This document shows positions 1 through 8,336 of a stretch of 64,000 bases of DNA, piece after piece. Source of the stretch: an uncultured Collinsella sp. (GTDB lineage Bacteria; Actinomycetota; Coriobacteriia; Coriobacteriales; Coriobacteriaceae). Every line of letters starts with the position of its first letter. The stretch's first letter is position 1. The stretch is from positions 62,001 to 126,000 of the forward strand of contig CAKUON010000005.1 of the NCBI GenBank assembly GCA_934668875.1, given 5' to 3'. Under the pieces are notes generated by a model. The model worked only from the letters and a program-made list of their open reading frames with translations. It made no database searches and had not been told where the DNA came from. The translations under genes and the position numbers were made by a program.

Positions 1-327
1 AACAACATTGGCAATTTCTAACAAAATGAATGACGCTATTTGCTGCATGCATGTTATTTACTATAAAGTATCCTTTTATAAACGTATTGTCAAACATATA
101 TTGCTAAAACAGAAACAATTTTAGACTGAGTTGGTCGTATTCTTTGGGCGATTGCTCCTATAATCTAGCCCTCGCTGCTGTTGGGAGGGAAGGACTAGGG
201 CTCCGTTATTATGTTGAAACGCTTTAACACTTTTGATGTTCTCGCGTGTTTTTTGTTTCAAAAGCGTTAGGATGGGACTCATAGCGCGGGGCGTAATGGG
301 TGCTCCGCACACGATGGGAGGCTATCA
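1..327. promoter_or_regulatory. AT-rich leader upstream of fucO
   Basis: This stretch holds no convincing gene and is much richer in A and T than the rest of the window. A TATAAT hexamer lies at 159-164, but no good -35 box sits 16-18 bases upstream. An inverted repeat (AACGCTTT at 218-225, AAAGCGTT at 261-268) lies between this hexamer and the gene and could be an operator or a leader hairpin. The start codon at 328 is preceded by GGGAGG. Sugar-responsive control of fucO is plausible, but the sequence only shows the inverted repeat. Confidence 0.4.
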
Positions 328-1494
328 ATGGCTAATCGTTTCGTTCTCAACACCATTTCTTATCATGGTTCCGGCGCCATCAAGGAGATCCCCGGCGAGC
401 TCCAGCGTCGCGGCTACAAGAAGATTTTCGTCTGCTCTGATCCCGATCTGGTCAAGTTTGGCGTTACCGCCAAGGTGACCGACGAGCTCGACGCCGCCGG
501 CATCGCTTGGAGCCTCTACTCCGAGATTAAGCCCAACCCCACCATCCAGAACGTCAAGGACGGCGTCGAGGCCTTCAAGGCCGCCGAGGCTGACGCTATC
601 GTGACCATCGGTGGCGGCTCCTCCATGGACACCGCTAAGGCCATTGGCATCATCATCAACAACCCCGAGTTCGCCGATGTCCGCAGCCTCGAGGGCGTTG
701 CTCCCACTAAGAACCACGCCGTGTTTACCATCGCTGTGCCGACGACCGCCGGTACCGCTGCCGAGGTGACTATCAACTACGTCATCACCGACCCCGAGAA
801 GGTCCGCAAGTTCGTGTGCGTCGACACCAACGACGCCCCCGAGGTTGCCGTCGTCGACCCCGACATGATGGCCTCCATGCCCGCCGGCCTGACCGCTTCC
901 ACTGGTATGGACGCTCTGACCCACGCTATCGAGGGCTACACCACCAAGGGCGCTTGGGAGCTTTCCGATATGTTCCACTTTGAGGCCATTAAGCTGATCA
1001 GCGAGAACCTGCGCGACTCCGTCGCCGAGGCCAAGTCCGGCCAGCCCGGCTCCGGCCGCGAGGGCATGGCTCTTGGCCAGTATGTCGCCGGCATGGGCTT
1101 CTCCAACGTTGGCCTGGGCATCGACCATGCCATGGCTCACACCCTGTCTGCTCACTACGACACCCCGCACGGCGTCGCTTGCGCCATGCTGCTGCCGATT
1201 GCCATGGAGTTCAACAAGCCGGTTTGCGCCGAGCGTCTGGCCAAGGTTGCCGTCGCCATGGGCGTTGACACCACGGGCATGAGCACCGACGAGGCCGCCG
1301 ATGCCGCCATCGCCGCCGTCAAGCAGCTCTCTGCCGACGTGAACATCCCGCACGTCTGCGAGGCCATGAAGGCCGACGAGATCGAGGTCCTGGCCAAGGA
1401 CGCCATGGCCGACGCCTGCTTCCCGGGTAACCCGCGCGAGGCGACGCTCGACGACGTTATCGAGCTCTTCAAGAAGATCTGCCCGGCTGCCTAA
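328..1494 (+). CDS. fucO: Lactaldehyde reductase / iron-dependent alcohol dehydrogenase
   Basis: This 388-residue group III iron-containing alcohol dehydrogenase reads almost in register with E. coli FucO from the start (MANRFVLN). It shares the NNPEFADVRSLEG segment and the TTAGTAAEVTINYVITD segment. The NAD-binding GGGS motif is near residue 97. The metal ligands are visible as the D and H of GMDALTHAIEG, the H of DHAMAH and the H of DTPHG. FucO reduces L-lactaldehyde to 1,2-propanediol with NADH during anaerobic fucose or rhamnose use. No fucose genes adjoin it, so the substrate could also be another short aldehyde. An AT-rich leader precedes it and a large palindrome follows. Confidence 0.9.
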   Translation: MANRFVLNTISYHGSGAIKEIPGELQRRGYKKIFVCSDPDLVKFGVTAKVTDELDAAGIAWSLYSEIKPNPTIQNVKDGVEAFKAAEADAIVTIGGGSSMDTAKAIGIIINNPEFADVRSLEGVAPTKNHAVFTIAVPTTAGTAAEVTINYVITDPEKVRKFVCVDTNDAPEVAVVDPDMMASMPAGLTASTGMDALTHAIEGYTTKGAWELSDMFHFEAIKLISENLRDSVAEAKSGQPGSGREGMALGQYVAGMGFSNVGLGIDHAMAHTLSAHYDTPHGVACAMLLPIAMEFNKPVCAERLAKVAVAMGVDTTGMSTDEAADAAIAAVKQLSADVNIPHVCEAMKADEIEVLAKDAMADACFPGNPREATLDDVIELFKKICPAA

Positions 1495-1501
1495 CTTGGT
1501 T

Positions 1502-1632
1502 CGGCGGGCCCCTGCCCGTTAGCCCCACAATCGTCCTCGGACATGTCGGAAGCCCCCGCTGCGCTCTTCGTGCGGCGGGGGCTTCCTCCGTCCTGCGGAA
1601 TGATTGTGGGGCTAACGGGCAGAGGCCCGCCG
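1502..1632. repeat. 131-bp intergenic palindrome
   Basis: Two arms of about 63 bases are inverted copies of each other. The outer 31 bases (1502-1532 against 1602-1632) match with about one difference, and an inner 12-base arm (GGAAGCCCCCGC at 1548-1559) pairs with 1574-1585. The region between these blocks is diverged. The structure follows fucO directly and has no thymine run, so it is a poor classical terminator. It looks more like a palindromic repeat element that may also block read-through. Confidence 0.7.
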
Positions 1633-1751
1633 GCTCGTTATCGTGGCTGGCGCAGTTCTGGGGAGCTCGATGGGTCATCTCGCTAGGTAAAAAGATGGTT
1701 CGCGGTGGTATTGTTGCTGTGGGTTTAATTCGATATGAAAGGGTGACTTTG

Positions 1752-2780
1752 GTGTCCAAGATGGATTCTACGCTCTCCTATATTACTGACCAGTTGAAGA
1801 CGCTGACTTCTATTGCTTCTCCTACGGGCTATACCCGTGCGGCGACCGATTATCTGATGGAGACGCTTCGCGATATGGGGTTTGGGCCTGAGCGTTCCAA
1901 TAAGGGCAATGTGCTCGTTGAGCTTGGCGGCGAGGGCGAGCCGCTCGTGTTGGCGAGCCATGTCGATACTCTGGGCGCCATGGTGCGCTCCATCAAGGAC
2001 AATGGTCGCCTGCGTCCCACGACGCTCGGCGGGCACCAGTGGTCTACGGCCGATGGCGAGAACTGTACTGTCTACACACGCGACGGCAATGTCTACACGG
2101 GCGTGGTCCTCAACACCGAGCCTTCGGCGCACGTGGCCGACGAGCCGGTCAAGACCATCGAAAAGAACATGGAAATCCTGCTCGATGAGAATGTCGACAG
2201 CAAGGATGATGTGCTTGAGCTGGGCATTCAGACTGGCGATATCATCGCTATGGATCCGCGTACCACGGTGACGGAGAGCGGCTACATCAAGAGCCGCTTC
2301 TTGGATGACAAGCTGTCGGCGTCGATTCTGCTGGGTCTGGCCCGTTCCGTTGCTGACGGCGAGGTGTCGCTTTCGCGTAAGGTGTCGCTGCTCTTTACCG
2401 TGTACGAGGAGGTCGGCCACGGCGGTGCCTTTGTGCCGGCCGACACGCGTGAGATGATCAGCGTGGACATGGGCTGCGTGGGCGACGACCTGGGCTGCAC
2501 CGAGCGCATGGTTTCGATTTGCGCCAAGGATTCGGGCGGTCCGTACAACTACGACCTGGTAACCACGCTGTCCAACATCGCGCGCGAGCTGGAGCTCGAT
2601 TACGCCATCGATGTGTACCCGCACTACGGCTCCGACGTCGAGGCCACGCTCTCGGCCGGCTACGACATTCGCCATGGTCTGATCGGCCCCGGCGTGTACG
2701 CGAGCCACAACTACGAGCGCAGCCACATCGACGGTGTGCGCAACACTTTCGAGCTGGTTCGCGCCTACGTTCAGCGCTAG
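1752..2780 (+). CDS. M42-family metallo-aminopeptidase
   Basis: This is a 342-residue cytosolic co-catalytic metallopeptidase of the M42 (glutamyl aminopeptidase / endoglucanase-M-like) family. Metal and catalytic residues are visible: H and D in ASHVDTLGAMV, D in FLDDKLSAS, the EE pair in VYEEVGHGGA, D in SVDMGC and the late H in ASHNYERSH. The reading frame is open further upstream, but GTG at 1752 sits 8 bases after GAAAGGG, so it is preferred; ATG at 1761 is an alternative. A strong terminator follows. The family trims N-terminal residues from peptides; the exact specificity cannot be read from sequence. Confidence 0.85.
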   Translation: MSKMDSTLSYITDQLKTLTSIASPTGYTRAATDYLMETLRDMGFGPERSNKGNVLVELGGEGEPLVLASHVDTLGAMVRSIKDNGRLRPTTLGGHQWSTADGENCTVYTRDGNVYTGVVLNTEPSAHVADEPVKTIEKNMEILLDENVDSKDDVLELGIQTGDIIAMDPRTTVTESGYIKSRFLDDKLSASILLGLARSVADGEVSLSRKVSLLFTVYEEVGHGGAFVPADTREMISVDMGCVGDDLGCTERMVSICAKDSGGPYNYDLVTTLSNIARELELDYAIDVYPHYGSDVEATLSAGYDIRHGLIGPGVYASHNYERSHIDGVRNTFELVRAYVQR

Positions 2781-2813
2781 GGGAGCAGCTTGCGACTCGG
2801 CTGACCAATCGCT

Positions 2814-2839
2814 AAGGCCCGATTTCTCGGGCCTTTTTT
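2814..2839 (+). terminator. Rho-independent terminator after the M42 peptidase
   Basis: A perfect GGCCCGA / TCGGGCC stem with a TTTC loop is followed by six thymines. It lies about 30 bases after the peptidase stop codon and isolates the HipA-like gene that follows. Confidence 0.9.
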
Positions 2840-2918
2840 CGCTTTGGGTCGTTTAGTATTATGATGTCTGTAATCTATTAACTAAACGTGTAAATTACTT
2901 AACGAGGTGATGCGGTGT

Positions 2919-4292
2919 ATGGATACGTCTGAGTACTTGTCTATGGGTGATGCTGCCCGCCTGTTGGGCGTTACGAAAGCCCGCATATCTCAACTTGCCG
3001 CATCGGGAACGCTCGCGTTCGATATTGTGGGCGGACGGAAGATGGTTGAGTATGATTCTGCGCTCGCTTATCAAAAGGTCCGCAAACGTGGACGCCGTTC
3101 TGCGGCCGATGTGGGGCGCAAGTTTACGCTGATGTCCGCCGATTACGAGGTTGCGCGTGTTTCGTTTGATCCGACGCGCGAGTTTTCCTTCGAAATCGCC
3201 GAGGTACTCGATGCACAGAGGATGCCGTTTGGCACGTGCTCGAGCTCTTCTCCTACGGTGAATAAACGAGAGCTCAACGTGTGGTGGAGCCATCGGTCGG
3301 TGCCTGACGTCCGCCCCGGACTCGTCTCGCGCTATCGTGAACTAGGAATTTCCAGTGGCATCGAGGTTCCGGTTCAGTGCCTGGGTCTCTCGCTTTCGGA
3401 TTGCTATTGGTTGCGGCCGGCAGAATGCGACGGGCTCGAATGGCGAAACCTCAATTACTTCGAGAATGATTTTGAGCGATCGGCGCCCGAAGAGCGCTCG
3501 GGTTGGCTGGAAGGTATCGGTCTTAAAAATCCCGACAACACATCCGAGGGCGAGCTCCCTAAATCGTGGATGATCCGAAACGGCATTCGCGTTTTGGCTA
3601 AAGGGTGCGGGATGGACGATCAGCGTCCCTTTAACGAGGCGGTTGCAACGGCTCTACATCGTCGCTTGCTGTCGGAGGGCGAGTTTGTTCCTTATACGGT
3701 TGAGCGGATGTTCGATGGCCCTGTGTGTCTGTGCGACGACTTTCTTGACGGCCGCGAGGAATGCGTTCCGGCTGTTTACGTTAAGAACGCCCTTGGCGGC
3801 CAGCGAGGAAGCTCGACGTACGACCGGTACTGCCGCTACCTTAGCAAGCATGGTGCCGATGAGGCCGCTGTGAGAAGGTCTATGTCGCAGATGATTGTCT
3901 GCGATGCCCTTTTGGCCAACAGCGACCGCCATTGGCGAAACTTCGGCATCATCCGCAATGTCGACACCCTGGAGATAAGGCCTGCACCGCTGTTCGATAG
4001 CGGCAACTGTCTGTGGTATAACGTGCCAACTGTCGTGCTCGCAGCTGGGGAGTTTGGGTTTGCCGCTAAGCCGTTTGGGCCCAATCCTTCCGTCCAGCTG
4101 GCGCTTGCGGACTCACTCGATTGGTTCGACGCATCGCGACTCGACGGATTTGTTGATGAAGCGATCGAGATTCTTTCGCAGAGCAAATGGGCCACGGCGG
4201 AGGGCCGGCTCGAGTTCATTCGCCGTGGCCTGGAGCGTCGCGCTATCGAGGTGAATGCCGCTGTTGAAGTGCTTCGACACGTGCGGCGATAA
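2919..4292 (+). CDS. HTH domain fused to a HipA-like kinase
   Basis: Residues 7-30 form a helix-turn-helix of the excisionase/MerR type (MGDAARLLGVTKARISQLA). The C-terminal half is a HipA-like Ser/Thr kinase: it carries the catalytic loop DALLANSDRHWRNFG near residue 328 and a DSG metal-binding triplet (LFDSGNC) about 25 residues later. The protein is 457 residues long. ATG at 2919 is chosen because GAGGTGAT lies 7 bases upstream; GTG 2907 and ATG 2910 overlap that site. In HipBA systems the DNA-binding HipB is a separate protein, whereas here the HTH is in the same chain and no separate antitoxin gene is seen. Its target and any toxicity are unknown. Confidence 0.75.
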   Translation: MDTSEYLSMGDAARLLGVTKARISQLAASGTLAFDIVGGRKMVEYDSALAYQKVRKRGRRSAADVGRKFTLMSADYEVARVSFDPTREFSFEIAEVLDAQRMPFGTCSSSSPTVNKRELNVWWSHRSVPDVRPGLVSRYRELGISSGIEVPVQCLGLSLSDCYWLRPAECDGLEWRNLNYFENDFERSAPEERSGWLEGIGLKNPDNTSEGELPKSWMIRNGIRVLAKGCGMDDQRPFNEAVATALHRRLLSEGEFVPYTVERMFDGPVCLCDDFLDGREECVPAVYVKNALGGQRGSSTYDRYCRYLSKHGADEAAVRRSMSQMIVCDALLANSDRHWRNFGIIRNVDTLEIRPAPLFDSGNCLWYNVPTVVLAAGEFGFAAKPFGPNPSVQLALADSLDWFDASRLDGFVDEAIEILSQSKWATAEGRLEFIRRGLERRAIEVNAAVEVLRHVRR

Positions 4293-4300
4293 TCCCGCGG

Positions 4301-5401
4301 CTATTTGATGGCGCCGGTCACGGTACCGCCGCCCAGGACGATGTCGCCGCGGTAGACTACAACGGCTTGGCCGGGGGCGATGGCTCGCTGCGGCTCGTCA
4401 AAGGTCAGCAACATTTGCCCGTCTTCGCCGCGCGTAAGGGTCGCTGCCTGGTCTTTCTGTCGGTAGCGGTACTTGGCGCCCACGCGAATGCCGCCGGCAT
4501 CCAGCTCGGCCTCCATGTGGTCGGCAGGGGCGCTCCAGATCCAGTCGTTGGCCGTGAGCGCTGTGGCCGCCAGGTCCTCGGCCTCACCCAGATGCACGGT
4601 GTTGTTGGCGGCGTCGACGCCCGTTACGTACACGGGATGCGCCATCGCGACGCCCAGGCCCTTGCGCTGGCCGATGGTGTAGCGCAGCGCGCCGTTGTGG
4701 CGCCCGACCACGCTGCCGTCGCGCCACACAATGTCGCCCGGTGCAGCGGGATTTCCGCAGCGGCGCTCGATATAGTCCGCGTAGTCACCGTCTGGAATAA
4801 AGCAGATGTCCTCGCTTTCGGCCTTCTTGGCGTTGGCAAAGCCCTGTTCGGCGGCAATGCGGCGCACGTCGCGCTCTTTGTCCAAGCCTGCCAGCGGAAA
4901 AATCGTGCGCGCCAGACGCTCCTGCGTAAGCGAATACAAAAAGTAGCTCTGGTCCTTTTTGGGGTCCTCGCCGCGATGCAGCTGCCAGGTGCCGTCGGGC
5001 GCCTGGCTCGTTTTGGCATAGTGGCCTGTGGCGATGTAGTCGCAGCCCATATCCAGCGCCGCATCCAGCAACGCGCCAAACTTAATATGGCGGTTGCAGA
5101 TGATGCACGGATTGGGCGTCAGCCCCTCCTGGTAGGCGTTCATAAAACGCTCGACAACGTTGCGGTCGAAGGTTTGCTGCAAGTCGAGCACGTGATGGGG
5201 TATCCCCAGGCGCTCGGCGACGGCCTTTGCATCGGCGATGTCGCGGTCGACCTTACTCATGCCCGTGGCGGGATCGGGCGCGGGGCAGGTGAGGCGCATG
5301 GTGGCACCGACACATTCGTAACCCTGACTTTTGAGCAGATACGCGGTCACGCTGGAATCGACGCCGCCGCTCATGGCGACGAGCACGCGCTTGTTGTGCA
5401 T
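4301..5401 (-). CDS. mnmA: tRNA-specific 2-thiouridylase MnmA
   Basis: This 366-residue enzyme adds sulfur to C2 of wobble uridine 34 in Lys, Glu and Gln tRNAs. The N-terminal PP-loop (MSGGVDSSV, residues 10-18) activates the uridine with ATP. The two catalytic cysteines are in TPNPCIICN and SEDICFIPDGDY. The C-terminal beta-barrel is complete. Its stop lies 8 bases from the convergent HipA-like gene. It lies downstream of cysK on the same strand, with a terminator-like hairpin between. The pairing with a cysteine synthase gene fits a sulfur theme, since MnmA sulfur comes from cysteine by way of a desulfurase. Confidence 0.93.
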   Translation of the reverse strand: MHNKRVLVAMSGGVDSSVTAYLLKSQGYECVGATMRLTCPAPDPATGMSKVDRDIADAKAVAERLGIPHHVLDLQQTFDRNVVERFMNAYQEGLTPNPCIICNRHIKFGALLDAALDMGCDYIATGHYAKTSQAPDGTWQLHRGEDPKKDQSYFLYSLTQERLARTIFPLAGLDKERDVRRIAAEQGFANAKKAESEDICFIPDGDYADYIERRCGNPAAPGDIVWRDGSVVGRHNGALRYTIGQRKGLGVAMAHPVYVTGVDAANNTVHLGEAEDLAATALTANDWIWSAPADHMEAELDAGGIRVGAKYRYRQKDQAATLTRGEDGQMLLTFDEPQRAIAPGQAVVVYRGDIVLGGGTVTGAIK

Positions 5402-5429
5402 GGGGAGGTTCTCCTTGGTGGCATGTGGC

Positions 5430-5469
5430 CAAAAAAGAAAAGCGGCGCGGGAGGCTGGTTCCGCGCCGC
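5430..5469 (-). terminator. Terminator after cysK (minus strand)
   Basis: On the minus strand a 9-bp GCGGCGCGG / CCGCGCCGC stem is followed by a thymine-rich run (TTTTCTTTTTT). It lies between cysK and mnmA and would end or attenuate the cysK transcript. Confidence 0.8.
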
Positions 5470-5581
5470 AGACATTGTAGCAAGTTTGGGCGTCCTGTGG
5501 GACACCCTGTTGGGATGAGCTCAGGCTGCCAGAAGAGAGGGGAGACCGGCGTTCCTTGGACTCGTTCTAGGAACGAGAGCT

Positions 5582-6520
5582 CTAGTCCTGGAAGAGTGCC
5601 GTGGACAGGTAGCGCTCGCCGGTGTCGGCGAGCAGCGCCACGATGGTCTTGCCCTCGTTCTCGGGGCGCTTGGCCAGCTGCAGTGCGGCCCACACGGCGG
5701 CGCCGGACGAAATGCCCACGAGCACGCCCTCCTTGTGGCCCACGGCGCGGCCGGTGACAAAGGCGTCGTCGTTCTCGACGGGGATGATCTCGTCGTAGAC
5801 CTGGGTGTCGAGGACGTCGGGCACAAAGCCGGCACCGATACCCTGGATCTTGTGCGGGCCGGCCTGGCCCTTGGAGAGCACCGGGGAGGTGGCGGGCTCG
5901 ACGGCGACGACCTGAATCTCGGGGTTTTGCTCCTTGAGGAACTCGCCCACGCCGGTCACGGTGCCGCCGGTGCCGACGCCGGCGACGAAGATGTCGACCT
6001 TGCCGTCGGTGTCGTCCCAGATCTCGGGGCCGGTCGTGGCCTTGTGGATGGCGGGGTTGGCGGGGTTCACAAACTGGCCGGCGAGTATGCTGTTGGGGGT
6101 CTCCTTCTGCAGCTCTTCGGCCTTGGCGATAGCGCCCTTCATGCCTTTGGAGCCGTCGGTGAGCACGAGCTGTGCGCCGTACGCCTGCATCAGCTTGCGG
6201 CGCTCGACGGACATAGTCTCGGGCATGGTGATGATCACCTTGTAGCCGCGGGCGGCCGCCACGGAGGCGATGCCGACGCCGGTGTTGCCGCTCGTTGGCT
6301 CGATGATGGTGTAGTCGCCGCCGCGCACGAGCTTGCCGTCCTTCTCGGCCTCGTCAATCATGTTCTTGGCGACGCGGTCCTTAACGGAGCCGGCGGGGTT
6401 GAAGTACTCGAGCTTGACGAGCACACGTGCCTTGAGGTCCTCGTCGGCCTCAAAGTGGGTGAGCTCCAGAAGCGGGGTGTGGCCGATAAGCTGATCGATG
6501 GACGTGTAAACCTTGCTCAT
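5582..6520 (-). CDS. cysK: Cysteine synthase A (O-acetylserine sulfhydrylase)
   Basis: This 312-residue PLP enzyme makes cysteine from O-acetylserine and sulfide. The PLP lysine is in the segment [14 protein letters not shown], the substrate loop is TSGNTGVG, and the phosphate-binding glycines are in [12 protein letters not shown]. Length and order match CysK throughout. It is divergent from an Rrf2-type regulator, and the shared region holds a promoter with an inverted repeat between its -35 and -10 boxes. Control by that regulator in response to cysteine or sulfide is likely, as CymR does in Bacillus. Confidence 0.95.
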   Translation of the reverse strand: MSKVYTSIDQLIGHTPLLELTHFEADEDLKARVLVKLEYFNPAGSVKDRVAKNMIDEAEKDGKLVRGGDYTIIEPTSGNTGVGIASVAAARGYKVIITMPETMSVERRKLMQAYGAQLVLTDGSKGMKGAIAKAEELQKETPNSILAGQFVNPANPAIHKATTGPEIWDDTDGKVDIFVAGVGTGGTVTGVGEFLKEQNPEIQVVAVEPATSPVLSKGQAGPHKIQGIGAGFVPDVLDTQVYDEIIPVENDDAFVTGRAVGHKEGVLVGISSGAAVWAALQLAKRPENEGKTIVALLADTGERYLSTALFQD

Positions 6521-6627
6521 GATGAACCTCCAAAGTGTTCAAATGACTGGATACCGTGTGGTTTTACGGTGTGTGTAGCAGCAAAACCCACAAACCTTAT
6601 AGGTTGTTCGTTTTGCTGTTGGGAAGC

Positions 6628-6656
6628 ATACTAGACACTAAAGCCTAGTAATGCAA
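6628..6656 (-). promoter_or_regulatory. cysK promoter with embedded palindromic operator
   Basis: Read on the minus strand, TTGCAT (6656-6651) and TAGTAT (6633-6628) are separated by exactly 17 bases, a good sigma-70-type promoter facing cysK. The palindrome ACTAG-N10-CTAGT (6630-6649) overlaps the spacer and the -10 box, the usual place for a repressor site. The Rrf2 gene starts 118 bases away on the other strand and is the obvious candidate binder. The transcript would have a leader of about 100 bases. Confidence 0.6.
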
Positions 6657-6773
6657 TAGGAAATAGGAGATTATTGCAAGTTGATTAACCATCTTGACCG
6701 GAACGGGTATTTTCAAAGCCAATTTTTCGGCTAGAATTTCAACGGACTAAAAGACCGAAAGGCAGCACTATAT

Positions 6774-7202
6774 ATGTTGGTTTCTACTAAGGGCAGGTAC
6801 GCCCTGCGCGTTATGGTCGACCTGGCCGAGCACCAGGCGACAGGCCGTATCCCGCTTAAAGAGATTGCGGCGCGTCAGGGTATTTCGGAGAAGTACCTCG
6901 AGAATATTCTGGCTACGCTCGTGCGCGCCAATATGCTCTCGGGCATGCGCGGCAAGGGCGGCGGCTATGTGCTCACGCGCCCGCCCGAGCAGTACACGGT
7001 GGGCGAGATCTTGCGCCTGACCGAGGGCAGTCTGGCGCCGGTCGCCTGCCTGGATGGCGACTGCAAGGGTTGCTCGCGATCTGATGAGTGCCCCACGCTC
7101 GACGTGTGGAAGAACCTGGACAAGCTCATCAACGATTACCTCGATGGCGTGACGCTCGATCAACTCGTCGCCCCCAACGAGGGCTACGATTACGTGATCT
7201 AG
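6774..7202 (+). CDS. Rrf2-family transcriptional regulator (CymR/IscR-like)
   Basis: This is a 142-residue Rrf2 protein. The N-terminal winged HTH (LVSTKGRYALRVMVDLA, then KEIAARQGISEKYLENIL) is followed by the wing segment GMRGKGGGYVLTRPP. A C-terminal cysteine cluster, C-x4-C-x2-C-x5-C at about residues 93-107, resembles but is not identical to the three-cysteine [2Fe-2S] site of IscR. It is divergent from cysK, which suggests that it controls cysteine synthesis. The four cysteines could hold an Fe-S cluster or sense thiol or redox state. The start follows an AAAGGCAG site. Confidence 0.85.
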   Translation: MLVSTKGRYALRVMVDLAEHQATGRIPLKEIAARQGISEKYLENILATLVRANMLSGMRGKGGGYVLTRPPEQYTVGEILRLTEGSLAPVACLDGDCKGCSRSDECPTLDVWKNLDKLINDYLDGVTLDQLVAPNEGYDYVI

Positions 7203-7222
7203 GGCTCTAACGAAATGTGATG

Positions 7223-7259
7223 GCGCGGGCCGACCTGTGGTGGGTTGGCCCGCGCTTTA
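7223..7259 (+). terminator. Terminator after the Rrf2 gene
   Basis: A perfect 9-bp GCGCGGGCC / GGCCCGCGC stem lies 20 bases after the stop and is followed by TTTAT. It sits between convergent genes and could serve both strands. Confidence 0.75.
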
Positions 7260-7270
7260 TGTCTATTGGA

Positions 7271-7636
7271 CTAATCGCCCGCGACGCCATCGAGGATGCT
7301 GCGCATGATAGACACCAGGATGCTGCCCATAAAGGCCGAGCCAAAGCTGGCGATGGAAATGCCGGCGCCTAGGAGGTTAACTGACAGGTAGCTGGCAAGC
7401 TCGAGCATAAAGCTGTTGACCACGAGCTGGAAGATGCCCAGCGTGATAATGGTGAGCGGCAGCGAAATGACCGTCAGGAACGGTTTGACGAGCGAGTCGA
7501 CGATGTTCAGGAACAGCCCCACAAAGGCAAAGCAGACCCAGGCTTCGGCAAAACCGAAGGGCTGGATGCCGGGGACGAGGAACGTGGCGATTGCGATGGC
7601 AATCGAAGTGAAGAGCCAGTTAAGCATAAAGCGCAT
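7271..7636 (-). CDS. Phage holin family 4-like membrane protein
   Basis: This small membrane protein has 121 residues and about four hydrophobic segments. The NIVDSLVKPFLTVISLPLTIITLGIF stretch (split here as NIVDSLVKPFLTVISLPL, then TIITLGIF) is typical of the holin-4 / YvlD-like family. ATG at 7636 is chosen because AAAGGG lies 7 bases upstream; the frame is open beyond it. The family is common on actinobacterial chromosomes without a prophage and its role is unknown. No phage genes surround it, so the family name should not be read as evidence for lysis. Confidence 0.75.
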   Translation of the reverse strand: MRFMLNWLFTSIAIAIATFLVPGIQPFGFAEAWVCFAFVGLFLNIVDSLVKPFLTVISLPLTIITLGIFQLVVNSFMLELASYLSVNLLGAGISIASFGSAFMGSILVSIMRSILDGVAGD

Positions 7637-7907
7637 GGTGCGATCCCTTTCTGCGCAGACAGTGTGTCGCTTTGTTTGGGCGCCCATTGTCTCAGATATT
7701 CGTGGAGCTTACGTGCGCGTTTGGTTTCAAAACGGCGTTCGTCCTAAAAAACGTGCCGCTGGCAGAGAGTCTTGTCGCTTTAGTTTGGTGGTGTGCTACA
7801 CTGCTACGGGCAAATGCCCCATGCATTGTTTTATTGCATATTACGGGCGAACGATGCCCGATGTCAGTATCAACTTCGATGCCTTTTGGCGGGTTTGGCG
7901 GTGATCG

Positions 7908-8207
7908 ATGAATATCGAGAACATGTTTGACAAGCCTGATGTCAAGCAGCTGGTCCACGCATTTAGTCTTTTGGACGACGAGAAGGATATTCAAGCGTTT
8001 TTGACCGATATCTGCACGCCGCGCGAGATCTGCGATCTTTCGCAACGCCTGCAGGTCGCGCGTTATTTGGATGAGGGCGAGCCCTATGTTGAGGTTCAGG
8101 CCCGCACCGGCGCTTCGTCCACCACGGTGAGCCGCGTTTCCAAGGCGCTCAACGGCGAGTACGGCGGCTATCGCAAGATCCTCATCAAGCTGGAGGATGG
8201 CGAGTAG
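7908..8207 (+). CDS. TrpR-like protein, YerC/YecD type
   Basis: This 99-residue protein belongs to the Trp-repressor superfamily, YerC/YecD branch. The CTPREICDLSQRLQVARYL helix pair and the recognition region ARTGASSTTVSRVSKALNG give the HTH fold. In Bacillus, YerC is a DNA-binding protein of poorly known function and is not a tryptophan sensor. It stands alone with a strong terminator behind it. Its target cannot be told from the sequence. Confidence 0.85.
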   Translation: MNIENMFDKPDVKQLVHAFSLLDDEKDIQAFLTDICTPREICDLSQRLQVARYLDEGEPYVEVQARTGASSTTVSRVSKALNGEYGGYRKILIKLEDGE

Positions 8208-8235
8208 GCCAACGGCAAAAAACGAATTGCACAGA

Positions 8236-8260
8236 ACCGTCCCTTCGGGGGCGGTTTTTT
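8236..8260 (+). terminator. Terminator after the TrpR-like gene
   Basis: The stem ACCGTCCC / GGGGCGGT closes on a TTCG tetraloop and is followed by six thymines. It separates this gene from the AddB-like gene. Confidence 0.9.
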
Positions 8261-8336
8261 GGTGTGGGGCCATGTTGTCCGCGCGGGCGGGTAGGATGGA
8301 TACATTGAATATTGCGAACGGTTTGAGTGGAGGACC

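Noticed and set aside
211-230. A catabolite-repression (cre) site before fucO.
   Set aside because: The segment TGAAACGCTTTAACA looks similar but is out of register with the consensus at key positions; only the inverted repeat is reported.
7271-7636. A prophage, suggested by the holin-4-like protein.
   Set aside because: The family is mostly chromosomal in Actinobacteria and there are no phage genes, integrase or attachment site around it.
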